A DNA stretch of 17,041 nucleotides from HLUCCA09 sp039189975. Lineage in GTDB: Bacteria; Pseudomonadota; Alphaproteobacteria; Rhodobacterales; Rhodobacteraceae. The stretch covers positions 1 to 17,041 of the forward strand of contig JBCCYI010000086.1 of assembly GCA_039189975.1 (NCBI GenBank). Reading direction: 5' to 3'. The notes under the pieces were generated by a model that saw only the letters and a program-made list of their open reading frames with translations, did not search any database and was not told the DNA's origin. Every line of letters starts with the position of its first letter. The stretch's first letter is position 1. Below, piece after piece: positions 1 through 6,634 of the stretch. Both the position numbers and the translations under genes were made by a program.

Positions 1-1
1 C

Positions 2-877
2 GCATCGGCCGAGGCCCAGGGCATCGAGGTCGACGACCATCTCACCGCGCGCGAAGACAAACCGGTGAGCTTTGAGCAGGGCCGCTATCCCTACAAGCGC
101 AAGATGGGCCGCCGGCAATACGAAGCGGAGAAAGCCGCCCTGCAGGCCGAGCTCCTGAAGGTCCAGCTCTGGGCACAGGAGACCGGCGAGAAGTTCGTCC
201 TGCTCTTTGAGGGGCGCGACGCGGCGGGCAAGGGCGGCACCATCAAGCGCTTCACCGAACACCTGAATCCACGCGCCGCTCGGGTTGTCGCCCTCAACAA
301 ACCGACGTGGGAAGAGAAGGGCCAGTGGTTCTTTCAACGCTATATCAGCGAGTTACCCACGTCCGGCGAAATGGTCTTCTACGACCGCTCCTGGTACAAC
401 CGCGCCGGGGTCGAGCGCGTGATGGGCTTTTGCGAGCCCCATGAGTACCTCGAGTTCATGCGCGAGGCGCCAGAGCTTGAGCGCATGCTCGTGCGCTCAG
501 GTCTGAGGCTCTACAAGTACTGGTTCTCCGTGACACGCCGCGAGCAAAGGCGGCGCTTCCAGTCGCGCGAGACCGACCCGCTCAAGCAATGGAAGCTCAG
601 CCCGATCGATAAGGCGAGCCTCAACAAATGGGACGCGTATACGGACGCCAAGGAGGCGATGTTCTTTTACACGGATACCGCCGACGCCCCGTGGACGATC
701 ATCAAATCCAACGACAAGAAACGCGCGCGGCTCAATTGCATGCGCCACTTCCTGTCGACGCTCGACTATCCCGGCAAGGACCCCGCCATCGCGACCCTTC
801 CGGATCCGCTGATCGTCGGCTCTGCGGACCAAGTGCTGTCGACGTCGGGGACCAAAGACACCGCTTCGCTCACCTGA
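2..877 (+). CDS. ppk2: Polyphosphate kinase 2, class I type (5' end cut off by window)
   Basis: A PPK2-family enzyme that transfers phosphate between polyphosphate and nucleotides in the cytoplasm. The frame is open to the left edge, so the true start lies outside. A GTG at 65 exists, but coding sequence continues upstream of it, so I do not take it as the start. Counting from that GTG, the P-loop GRDAAGKGG is at residues 50-58 and the Walker B-like FYDRSWYNR at 105-113. Further on are the conserved YKYWFSV strand and the R-rich lid (RREQRRRFQSR), followed by DPLKQWKLSP and the WTII strand. GRDAAGKGG is typical of one-domain class I PPK2. About 290 residues are visible, close to the family's usual 270-300, so little is missing. 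It converges with the LysE gene; a small CCGCC/GGCGG hairpin lies between them. Family identity is secure; the preferred nucleotide cannot be read from sequence. Confidence 0.95.
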   Translation, partial: ASAEAQGIEVDDHLTAREDKPVSFEQGRYPYKRKMGRRQYEAEKAALQAELLKVQLWAQETGEKFVLLFEGRDAAGKGGTIKRFTEHLNPRAARVVALNKPTWEEKGQWFFQRYISELPTSGEMVFYDRSWYNRAGVERVMGFCEPHEYLEFMREAPELERMLVRSGLRLYKYWFSVTRREQRRRFQSRETDPLKQWKLSPIDKASLNKWDAYTDAKEAMFFYTDTADAPWTIIKSNDKKRARLNCMRHFLSTLDYPGKDPAIATLPDPLIVGSADQVLSTSGTKDTASLT

Positions 878-940
878 GCCGCCCGCGGCGGGTGCACCAC
901 CGCCGAGCTCCCCCAAGCACGGACGCCGCAGGCGCGCAGG

Positions 941-1534
941 TCACAACATCAGAACTGGCCAAAGGCTGGCGACGAGCAAAACGGCCATCGTCCAGTTGAA
1001 GGCCCGCAGCCGCGTGTGATTGGTCAGCAGGTGCCGCACCTGTTGGCCAAACCAGGCCCAGACACTGACGCTCGGCAGGTTGACCGCTGCGAAAACCGCC
1101 GCAACGACGAGCATCGCGGCCAGTCCGGTACCCGGCGCGTAGACGGTCACCGCCGTCAGCGCCATGGCCCAGGCCTTGGGGTTGACCCATTGGAACGCGG
1201 CGGCCTGCAAGAAGCTGAACGGACGCCCCCCGGCCTGTCCCTCCCCCGGGGCGGCGGCATGTGCGATGCGCCAGGCCAGCCAGAGCATGTAGCCGGCGCT
1301 CACGATCTTGAGCAGGACCAGCGCGGGCGGCCATGCGGTGAAGACCGCGGCCAGACCCATACCGACAAGAAACACCATCAGCGCATGCCCCAACGAGATC
1401 CCCAGCATATGAGGGATGGTGCGTCGCACCCCAAAGTTCGCGCCGGACGCCATGAGCATCAGATTGTTCGGCCCCGGCGTGATCGACGAGACAAAGGCAA
1501 AGACAGCAAGCGCAGAGAGAATTTCGTAAGCCAT
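941..1534 (-). CDS. LysE/RhtB-family amino acid exporter
   Basis: An inner-membrane exporter of the LysE/RhtB superfamily, which pumps out amino acids or their analogues. The protein is 197 aa, normal for the family (about 200). It starts MAYEILSALAVFAF, carries the family signature SITPGPNN near residues 17-24, and has about six hydrophobic segments. The frame stays open upstream to 1879, but that extension overlaps the divergent regulator and looks non-coding, so ATG at 1534 is chosen. I see no clear Shine-Dalgarno sequence. The gene diverges from an Lrp/AsnC regulator with 73 bp between them. In this family, such pairing usually means the regulator senses the exported amino acid and controls the exporter. 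The substrate cannot be told from sequence. Confidence 0.93.
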   Translation of the reverse strand: MAYEILSALAVFAFVSSITPGPNNLMLMASGANFGVRRTIPHMLGISLGHALMVFLVGMGLAAVFTAWPPALVLLKIVSAGYMLWLAWRIAHAAAPGEGQAGGRPFSFLQAAAFQWVNPKAWAMALTAVTVYAPGTGLAAMLVVAAVFAAVNLPSVSVWAWFGQQVRHLLTNHTRLRAFNWTMAVLLVASLWPVLML

Positions 1535-1536
1535 GG

Positions 1537-1610
1537 CGCAACGATAGAGGAAAGTATCTGGGGAATGGTTGCGATCACAGCCGTTTACCGCCAGACACAC
1601 GCGCAATATG
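1537..1610. promoter_or_regulatory. Candidate Lrp-type operator between lysE-like and lrp-like genes
   Basis: The short divergent intergenic region carries three related 9-mers: CGCAACGAT (1537-1545, + strand), CGCAACCAT (complement of 1565-1573) and CGCAATATG (1602-1610, covering the lrp start codon). Centres are about 28 and 37 bp apart, roughly three helical turns. Lrp/AsnC proteins form octamers that bind several weak sites in phase, so autoregulation plus control of the exporter is plausible. No binding data; this is pattern only. Confidence 0.4.
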
Positions 1611-2060
1611 ACCGATCTTGACCCGATCGACGCGCGAATATTGCGCATCCTGCAACGCGAGGCGCGCCTGCCGAACACCGAGCTGGCGCAGCGAGTCGGC
1701 CTGTCGCCGTCCGCCTGTTTGCGCCGGGTCACGTCGCTTGAGCGGCGCGGTATCATCACCGGGTATCGCGCGGTTGTCGACCCGCAAGCACGGGGGGCGG
1801 GCTTCACGGCGTATGTCACAGTCGGCCTCTCGTCGCACACAAAGGTGGCGCAAGAAGCCTTCGAGCGCGCGATGGCCAATGCGCCAGAAGTGCGGGAGTG
1901 TCATAACATCACCGGTGGCGTCGAATATCTGCTGCGTGTCGAAGCCAGGGATCTTGCGGCCTACAAGCTCTTTCACACAGAGCGTCTGGGCACCGTGCCC
2001 CAGGTCAACGCCATCACGACCTACGTCGTGATGGCCTCGCCCAAGGACGAGCGGGCTTGA
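1608..2060 (+). CDS. Lrp/AsnC-family transcriptional regulator
   Basis: A 150-aa regulator, the standard length for Lrp/AsnC proteins. The N-terminal helix-turn-helix is visible in DPIDARILRILQREARLPN followed by ELAQRVGLSPSACLRRV and SLERRGIITGYRAVVD. The C-terminal half is the RAM ligand-binding/oligomerisation domain, including VRECHNITGGVEYLLRVEA, the glycine-containing loop expected to bind an amino acid. ATG at 1608 is chosen because the protein then begins MTDLDPIDARIL, as the family does. An in-frame TTG at 1569 would add 13 residues with no family match. No Shine-Dalgarno sequence precedes it. It diverges from a LysE/RhtB exporter, its likely target. Confidence 0.94.
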   Translation: MTDLDPIDARILRILQREARLPNTELAQRVGLSPSACLRRVTSLERRGIITGYRAVVDPQARGAGFTAYVTVGLSSHTKVAQEAFERAMANAPEVRECHNITGGVEYLLRVEARDLAAYKLFHTERLGTVPQVNAITTYVVMASPKDERA

Positions 2061-2088
2061 CCCTTTGTTTACCCCGTCCGGGCAAAGA

Positions 2089-2116
2089 TTGAATTTCAGC
2101 CCTGATTGTGCATAAA
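2089..2116 (+). promoter_or_regulatory. Putative promoter for the small exported protein gene
   Basis: TTGAAT (2089-2094) and CATAAA (2111-2116) are separated by 16 bp, with TG dinucleotides just before the -10 element. A start near 2123 would place the 2133-2159 hairpin in the leader. Prediction by eye only. Confidence 0.4.
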
Positions 2117-2132
2117 CCGTCGGGCGCACACC

Positions 2133-2159
2133 GCGGAATGCCCCGCAGAGGGCATCCGC
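2133..2159 (+). promoter_or_regulatory. Leader hairpin upstream of small exported protein
   Basis: GCGGAATGCCC (2133-2143) pairs with GGGCATCCGC (2150-2159), leaving one bulged A and a 6-nt loop. It ends about 20 nt before the preferred start codon at 2179. No U-run follows, so it is unlikely to be an intrinsic terminator of the lrp-like gene. It may stabilise or control the downstream mRNA. Confidence 0.45.
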
Positions 2160-2178
2160 CCGCATCATGAGGCAGCCC

Positions 2179-2502
2179 ATGCGAATACTCACAACGTCCC
2201 TTCTTGTTTTTTCCCTGGCCCTTCCGGTGGCCATCGTGCTTCCGGCCAATGAAGCTGAAGCGCGGCGCATCGAACGCGCCTGCAACCAGTCCGACCGGCG
2301 GGCGGCGACGCCCGTGCTCTGCAGTTGCATCCAGCGCGTCGCCGACCAGATCCTCACCGGCCCCGACCAGCGCAAGGGCGCGCGGTTCTTCAAGGACCCG
2401 CAGCGCGCCCAGAAAGTGCGCAAATCGGATACGCCCGCGGATGATGCGTTCTGGGCCCGCTGGCGCGACTTTGGCCGCACGGCGACGAACGTCTGCAGCT
2501 AG
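2179..2502 (+). CDS. Small exported four-cysteine protein of unknown function
   Basis: A 107-aa protein with a probable Sec signal peptide: MRIL start, hydrophobic run to about residue 22, and cleavage near the ANEAEA stretch. The mature part has four cysteines (Cys35, Cys48, Cys50, Cys106), including a CSC pair, enough for two disulfides in the periplasm. The end is rich in aromatic and basic residues (FWARWRDFG). Similar small proteins occur in Rhodobacteraceae; I recall some databases naming them 'arginine transporter', but nothing here resembles a transporter, so I do not transfer that name. ATG at 2179 is preferred over ATG at 2167 because GAGG (2169-2172) sits 6 nt upstream of 2179. Function unknown. 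Confidence 0.8.
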   Translation: MRILTTSLLVFSLALPVAIVLPANEAEARRIERACNQSDRRAATPVLCSCIQRVADQILTGPDQRKGARFFKDPQRAQKVRKSDTPADDAFWARWRDFGRTATNVCS

Positions 2503-2570
2503 AACTGCGTGGGCACCCGGCGCCACAGCGCTTTCCGATTGCGTTGACCTCCAGGCACCGCGATGCACCG

Positions 2571-3023
2571 CTACGGCACCGCGTCGAGGATCCGTGCCAC
2601 AGTGCGCTCGATCAGGCGGACGACACCCTCATGGCCGCCCTCGTAATAGGGGTCGGGGACATCACCCGGCCCCTCCGGGTCATGCTCCCGAAAGAGATGC
2701 ACTGGGGTGGCTGACCCAGCGGGCCGCAGCGCCTCGATATCGGCGCGGTTCTGGCGGTCCATCGCGTAGATAACGTCAAACGCCGCAAAGTCGGCCGCCG
2801 TGAAGACGCGCGCACGCAACCCGGACAGGTTGTATCCGGCCGCAGAGGCCGCGCGTTGCATGGCCGGGTTCGGAGGATCGCCCACGTGCCAGGCACCGGT
2901 CCCTGCGCTGTCGATCACGACATCCAGCCCGCGCGCGGACGCCATCGCGCGCGCAACCCCGTCCGCCGTGGGGGAGCGGCAGATGTTGCCGAGACAGACA
3001 AAGAGGATCCGGGGCGCAGCCAT
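2571..3023 (-). CDS. Low-molecular-weight protein-tyrosine phosphatase
   Basis: A 150-aa cytoplasmic phosphatase of the LMW-PTP family, which dephosphorylates phosphotyrosine on proteins. The N-terminal active-site loop is C10-LGNIC-R16-S17 (CX5R-S), preceded by the usual ILFV strand. The general acid is D124 within DPYY, with Y126/Y127 as in the family. Length is typical. ATG at 3023 is chosen because the active site then falls at residue 10, as in homologues, and AGAGG lies just upstream; the open frame extends to 3092 without family-like sequence. It diverges from the ABC transporter gene. In some bacteria these enzymes act with tyrosine kinases of polysaccharide export, but no such gene is nearby, so its target is open. 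Confidence 0.95.
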   Translation of the reverse strand: MAAPRILFVCLGNICRSPTADGVARAMASARGLDVVIDSAGTGAWHVGDPPNPAMQRAASAAGYNLSGLRARVFTAADFAAFDVIYAMDRQNRADIEALRPAGSATPVHLFREHDPEGPGDVPDPYYEGGHEGVVRLIERTVARILDAVP

Positions 3024-3068
3024 AGCCCCCTCTAGCGCAGTTCGCCCGCGCGCGAAACCGCACCGCAT

Positions 3069-3095
3069 TTGCACACGCGCCCGATTGTGCATAGC
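3069..3095 (+). promoter_or_regulatory. Putative promoter of ABC half-transporter, possibly leaderless
   Basis: TTGCAC (3069-3074) and CATAGC (3090-3095) are 15 bp apart, with the 11-mer GATTGTGCATA at 3083-3093. The same 11-mer forms the -10 region upstream of the small exported protein (2104-2114). Transcription would start at about 3102-3103, almost on the ATG at 3104, and there is no Shine-Dalgarno sequence. The -10 match is weak. Confidence 0.3.
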
Positions 3096-3103
3096 TCTGC
3101 GCC

Positions 3104-4867
3104 ATGGCCGATGTCCGCCCCGCTTCCAACCTGAGCCCCTCCGAAATCGCGATGCGCCTTCTGCGCGAGGCGGTGCCCGCTCGCTGGAAGCTCTACGCGC
3201 TGTCGCTGGTGTGCATGGTGGGTGTCGCGGGCTTCACGGCGGCCTTCGCCTGGTCCACCAAGCTGATCGTCAACGATGTCTTCGTGGCGGGCGATGCAGT
3301 GGCCGCCTACGGCATCGCCGCGCTCGTTGTCGGCCTGGCGCTCGCCAAAGCGGGGTCGGATTACGCCAATGCGGTCGTCGGCGTCGTCTTTGCGCGCAGC
3401 GTCTCGGCCGCCACGCAAAAGCGCGTCTTCGCGGCGTTTCTCGACAAGGACGTCTGGCATTTCCTTGGCACACCCGCTGCCAAGCACATGGCCGATGTCA
3501 AACTCTACGGACAGGCGGCGGGCAAGGTCGTGGTCGGCCTCGCCAACCGGCTGCTGACGGACGGGCTCACCGTCATCGCGCTGCTGGCCGTGATGATCTG
3601 GCAAGACCCGCTGATGTCGCTCGTCAGCCTGATCCTCTTTCCGGCGATCTTTCTGCTGATCTCGACGCTCTCCCGCCGCATCAAGTCCGTCGCACGGGTG
3701 GAAAAAGAGCTGACAGGCACGCTCCAGGCCCTCGGCACGGAGTCCTTCGACGGGGTGCGCACGATCAAGAGTTACGGTCTGGAGGAAAAGTCCAAGGCGC
3801 GCTTCAATGCCGCCGTCGACGCGCTAGAGGAGCGGATTCTCAGCATCGCCAAGGCGACCTCCGCTACCATGCCCGCGATGGAGGTCATGGGCGGGCTCGT
3901 GCTGGGTGGGTTCGTTGTCTACGCCGCGTGGCAGACGATCACCGTCGGGCAGAGTCCGGGGGAGTTCACCGCCTTCATCACCGCGTTCCTGCTGGCCTAT
4001 CAGCCTGCCGAGCGGGTGTCGAAGCTCTGGGTCGACGTGCAAAAGAGCCTCGCCCACGTGCAGCAGATGTACGAGATCCTCGAGGCACCGCCCCGCCGCC
4101 CCCAGGGCGGAAATGCGGAGCTCGCAGGCCAACCCAGCATTACGTTCGACGCGGTGTCGTTTGCCTATTCCGAGAATGCGCCGGCACTGCACGACGTGTC
4201 GCTTGACATACGAGCGGGCGAGCGCATCGCCATCGTCGGCGGCTCCGGCGCGGGCAAGACGACGCTGATCGACCTTGTGCAACGTTTCTACGATCCGACC
4301 GCGGGAACGATCCGGATCGGCGGGCAGGATCTGCGCGATCTCTCCGAGCCCGCGATGCGCAACGCCATCGCCCTTATCGCGCAGGATGTGTTTCTCTTTG
4401 AGGGCACCGTCCGCGAAAATGTCCGCGACGGACGCCCCGACGCGGAGGACGCCGCCGTCATCGAAGCGGTCCGCCGCGCCGCCTTGGACGACGTGCTGGC
4501 CGCAGATGGTGGGATCGACGCGCAGGTCGGCCCCGGGGGCGCGTTCCTCTCCGGCGGGCAGCGCCAGCGTGTCGGCATCGCCCGCGCACTCCTGCGCGGC
4601 GCCCGCGTACTGATCTTCGACGAAGCGACAAGTGCGCTCGACGCTGCCAATGAGCGCCGGATCATGGAGAACCTGATCGCCACCCAGTCCGGCGCAACGC
4701 TGCTCTTTGTCACCCACCGTGCGGCGACGCTGGCCTATGTCGACCGTGTGCTCTTTTTGCAGGAGGGTCGGCTCGCCGGGTTCGATCGCCACGCCGCCCT
4801 CAGCCGCTCCAACGCCGCCTACCGCACGCTCTTCAACCTCGACAAAACCGCGGACGCGGCCGAATAG
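3104..4867 (+). CDS. ABC transporter half-molecule (exporter type, MsbA-like)
   Basis: A 587-aa fused membrane/ATPase half-transporter that should work as a homodimer or paired dimer in the inner membrane. Residues about 30-310 form the six-helix exporter domain. The nucleotide-binding domain follows: Walker A VGGSGAGKTT (378-387), Q-loop Q427, signature LSGGQ (482-486), Walker B VLIFDE (502-507), switch His H538 in VTHR. All catalytic residues are present. Length is usual for the class (570-620). Such half-transporters move lipids, drugs or peptides outwards; the cargo cannot be deduced. ATG at 3104 gives a full-length family match but lacks an obvious Shine-Dalgarno sequence. It is followed by a convergent copper-chaperone gene after 132 bp. 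Confidence 0.95.
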   Translation: MADVRPASNLSPSEIAMRLLREAVPARWKLYALSLVCMVGVAGFTAAFAWSTKLIVNDVFVAGDAVAAYGIAALVVGLALAKAGSDYANAVVGVVFARSVSAATQKRVFAAFLDKDVWHFLGTPAAKHMADVKLYGQAAGKVVVGLANRLLTDGLTVIALLAVMIWQDPLMSLVSLILFPAIFLLISTLSRRIKSVARVEKELTGTLQALGTESFDGVRTIKSYGLEEKSKARFNAAVDALEERILSIAKATSATMPAMEVMGGLVLGGFVVYAAWQTITVGQSPGEFTAFITAFLLAYQPAERVSKLWVDVQKSLAHVQQMYEILEAPPRRPQGGNAELAGQPSITFDAVSFAYSENAPALHDVSLDIRAGERIAIVGGSGAGKTTLIDLVQRFYDPTAGTIRIGGQDLRDLSEPAMRNAIALIAQDVFLFEGTVRENVRDGRPDAEDAAVIEAVRRAALDDVLAADGGIDAQVGPGGAFLSGGQRQRVGIARALLRGARVLIFDEATSALDAANERRIMENLIATQSGATLLFVTHRAATLAYVDRVLFLQEGRLAGFDRHAALSRSNAAYRTLFNLDKTADAAE

Positions 4868-4975
4868 ACGCGCGGCAGCGATCCTGCAAAGCCTTGCCTC
4901 GCGCGGTGCAGCGCCGCCCGCCGCACGGATCGCACCGTCGTTGCACCGCTCTCTCCCCTCGAGCAGGGGTGCGAC

Positions 4976-4990
4976 GCCCCAAGGGCGCCG
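4976..4990 (+). terminator. Possible weak terminator after ABC transporter gene
   Basis: In the 132-bp convergent gap, CGCCC and GGGCG pair around a CAA loop near 4976-4988, followed by CCGCTTTCATTG. A second small hairpin, CCCCT/AGGGG, lies just before. The stems are short and the T-run is poor, so termination here is a guess. Confidence 0.2.
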
Positions 4991-4999
4991 CTTTCATTG

Positions 5000-5509
5000 T
5001 CAGTTCGTAGGGGGAGAGTGGTCGTGATCCCCATGCCCGTGGCTGTGCCCATGGTCGTGGCCATGGCCCTTCGGCGCCCGCTCCAGATCGACGGGAATCT
5101 GAACGACAATATCGCCCGCTTTCTCGAAAGTCAGCGTCACCTCGACGACGTTGCCCTGCTCAAGCGCAGCGTTCAGCCCCATGAACATGACGTGCTTGCC
5201 CCCCCGCTCCAGCGCAATGGATTGACCCGCCGGCAGAACGAACCCCTCCTCGACATGGATCATGCGCATCACGTCGCCATCCATCTTGTGGGTGTGCAGT
5301 TCGACACGGGCCGAGATGTCCGAAGACGCGGACACGAGATGGTCATCCTCGCTCCCGGTGTTGGTCAGGACCATGAAGGCCGCGCCGGATTTCGCGTTGG
5401 GAGATGCTGCGCGGGCGTAGGGATCGTCGACGACGATGGCGCCCGCGAGAGCAGGCAGGGTCAAGAGACTGACGCCAGCGGCGGTCAGGATGGTTTTCAC
5501 GGATAGCAT
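5000..5509 (-). CDS. Periplasmic copper chaperone PCu(A)C with His-rich tail
   Basis: A 169-aa exported protein of the PCu(A)C family (DUF461-like), which delivers Cu(I) to the CuA/CuB sites of cytochrome oxidase in the periplasm. A signal peptide spans about residues 1-22 (MLSVKTILTAAGVSLLTLPALA). The copper site is visible as H72/H74, M83 and H106-x-M108, matching the family's H-x10-M...H-x-M pattern. A C-terminal tail from residue 148 alternates His with Gly or Asp (HGHDHGHSHGHGDHDH), a second potential metal-binding site. ATG at 5509 is preceded by AAGGAA at good spacing. The gene follows a small CxxC protein by 74 bp on the same strand, suggesting one copper-handling operon. Function at family level is firm. 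Confidence 0.93.
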   Translation of the reverse strand: MLSVKTILTAAGVSLLTLPALAGAIVVDDPYARAASPNAKSGAAFMVLTNTGSEDDHLVSASSDISARVELHTHKMDGDVMRMIHVEEGFVLPAGQSIALERGGKHVMFMGLNAALEQGNVVEVTLTFEKAGDIVVQIPVDLERAPKGHGHDHGHSHGHGDHDHSPPTN

Positions 5510-5583
5510 GATCGCATTCCTTGGAAGGCGCTCACCCGGGAGGCCGGGCGGCGCAGGCATTTGAAAGGTCGGCTCTGTCGGGG

Positions 5584-5925
5584 TCAGGCGAAGACTGGCG
5601 GGCCGCGTGCCGTCGTGCGAGACCATGGCGCCGCAGGGCGCACCGGCTGAGCACGTGCCTGCCCCTGTGTGTCTCTGCTGAGGCGCGTCGCGCGCGCTGG
5701 TATGGCCAGCGGGCCCGGCACGGGTGCGGCAATGGCACAATCAGGGCAGAGGACCACGCGTTCGACGGGCATTCCGTCGGCGTCGACAAAGATCGTGACA
5801 ACGCCATGCCCCGTACAGAGCGTGACGCTGCCCGCCGGGGGCACCCTGCCCAGCGCAACACCCCAGCCGACCGACGAGACGGTGACGAGAAGTGCCAGGG
5901 CCAAAGGGATCACGAGCCGGACCAT
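5584..5925 (-). CDS. Small exported or membrane-anchored CxxC protein, copper-operon partner
   Basis: A 113-aa protein whose N-terminus (MVRLVIPLALALLVTVSSVGW) is a signal peptide or membrane anchor. Two cysteine sites follow: LCTGHG near residue 37 and CPDC near residues 63-66, together with a VDADG turn. It resembles small proteins often found beside PCu(A)C genes in Rhodobacteraceae, loosely like DUF2946. The CxxC and nearby cysteine could bind Cu(I) or act as a thiol pair. ATG at 5925 is chosen over an in-frame TTG at 5943; the hydrophobic segment then starts at residue 3, as expected. The C-terminal third is Pro/Arg/Ala-rich and probably disordered. It is first in a two-gene unit with PCu(A)C. 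Exact function unknown. Confidence 0.72.
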   Translation of the reverse strand: MVRLVIPLALALLVTVSSVGWGVALGRVPPAGSVTLCTGHGVVTIFVDADGMPVERVVLCPDCAIAAPVPGPLAIPARATRLSRDTQGQARAQPVRPAAPWSRTTARGPPVFA

Positions 5926-6010
5926 GGCTCTGCGATAGGTCAAGTTGCTCGCAGAAGAAAGGACATCGTCACGGAACGCGCGCCGTGCCGCAGCCTTCTT
6001 GGGGGCGACT

Positions 6011-6049
6011 GGAGAAAAGAAAACCGGCGCGCTCCAAAAAGAGCGCGCC
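6011..6049 (-). terminator. Rho-independent terminator of rpmB
   Basis: A perfect 9-bp stem, GGCGCGCTC (6026-6034) with GAGCGCGCC (6041-6049), encloses a 6-nt loop. Read on the minus strand, it is followed by GGTTTTCTTTTCTCC. It lies 75 bp beyond the rpmB stop and separates rpmB from the copper genes. Confidence 0.85.
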
Positions 6050-6123
6050 GTAGAAAGCCATTGATCGTGCGACGGAAAGGTGCAGCAGCTCTGCGGCGTC
6101 GCGCTTCGGACAGATCGGAGAGG

Positions 6124-6420
6124 TTACGCCTCGGCGACGGGCGCTGCGGATTTCTCAAGCTCGCGCTTGATTTTCAGCGCGCGATCCGAGAGCTCGGCGT
6201 CCTTGGCTTTGGCCAGATACGCGTCGAGTCCACCGCGGTGATCGACCGTCCGCAGCGCCGCTGCCGAGATGCGCAGCTTGAACGAGCGCCCCAGCGCATC
6301 GGAGATCAGCGTCACATCCTGCAGGTTGGGCAGAAAGCGGCGGCGGGTCTTGTTGTTGGCGTGGCTCACGTTGTTCCCCGTCATGGGGCGCTTACCGGTC
6401 AGTTCGCAGACGCGCGACAT
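6124..6420 (-). CDS. rpmB: 50S ribosomal protein L28
   Basis: A 98-aa basic protein of the large ribosomal subunit. It opens MSRVCELTGKRPMTGNNVSHANNKTRRRFLPNLQ, the unmistakable L28 start, and continues with the family's VTLISDALGRSFKLRISAAALRTVDHRGGLDAYL core (shown here in pieces of the same strand). The alanine/glutamate-rich tail is usual in alphaproteobacteria. ATG at 6420 has GAGG about 9 nt upstream. It is a single-gene unit: a candidate promoter and a terminator-like hairpin lie upstream, and a strong terminator lies downstream. Confidence 0.97.
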   Translation of the reverse strand: MSRVCELTGKRPMTGNNVSHANNKTRRRFLPNLQDVTLISDALGRSFKLRISAAALRTVDHRGGLDAYLAKAKDAELSDRALKIKRELEKSAAPVAEA

Positions 6421-6495
6421 CGGACGATCCTCAATTTGGTCTGGGCTCCGGTGCGCACCGTCCTGCGCCGCGCCGCCCGTGTGGTCGAATTGAAA

Positions 6496-6525
6496 AGGGC
6501 GCCGCCCGGACCTCCGGGGCGCCCT
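6496..6525 (-). promoter_or_regulatory. Terminator-like hairpin in rpmB leader
   Basis: AGGGCGCC (6496-6503) pairs with GGCGCCCT (6518-6525), and an inner CCGG/CCGG stem (6506-6509, 6514-6517) closes a 4-nt loop. Read toward rpmB, the stem ends in CCCTTTTCAATTC, a short U-run. It lies about 75 nt before the start codon and just after the predicted transcription start, so it could attenuate transcription. A role in L28 autoregulation is inference. Confidence 0.45.
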
Positions 6526-6542
6526 GAATTGGATTGCGCCGT

Positions 6543-6569
6543 TCAATACGTTGGCGCGCAGCGTGTCAA
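6543..6569 (-). promoter_or_regulatory. Putative sigma-70-type promoter of rpmB
   Basis: On the minus strand, a perfect TTGACA (6569-6564) is followed after 15 bp by TATTGA (6548-6543). A start near 6535 gives a leader of roughly 115 nt containing the 6496-6525 hairpin. The spacer is short; TTGAAC with a 17-bp spacer is an alternative -10. Confidence 0.5.
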
Positions 6570-6634
6570 GGCGATTCTCGGGGCTGGCTGTGCCCGGCAT
6601 CAGAGCCTACCTAAGCGCACAAAGGAGAGCCCGT

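Noticed and set aside
2800..4206. 468-aa open frame overlapping the phosphatase and ABC transporter genes
   Set aside because: A GC-driven shadow: it crosses two divergent genes with clear family motifs and shows none itself.
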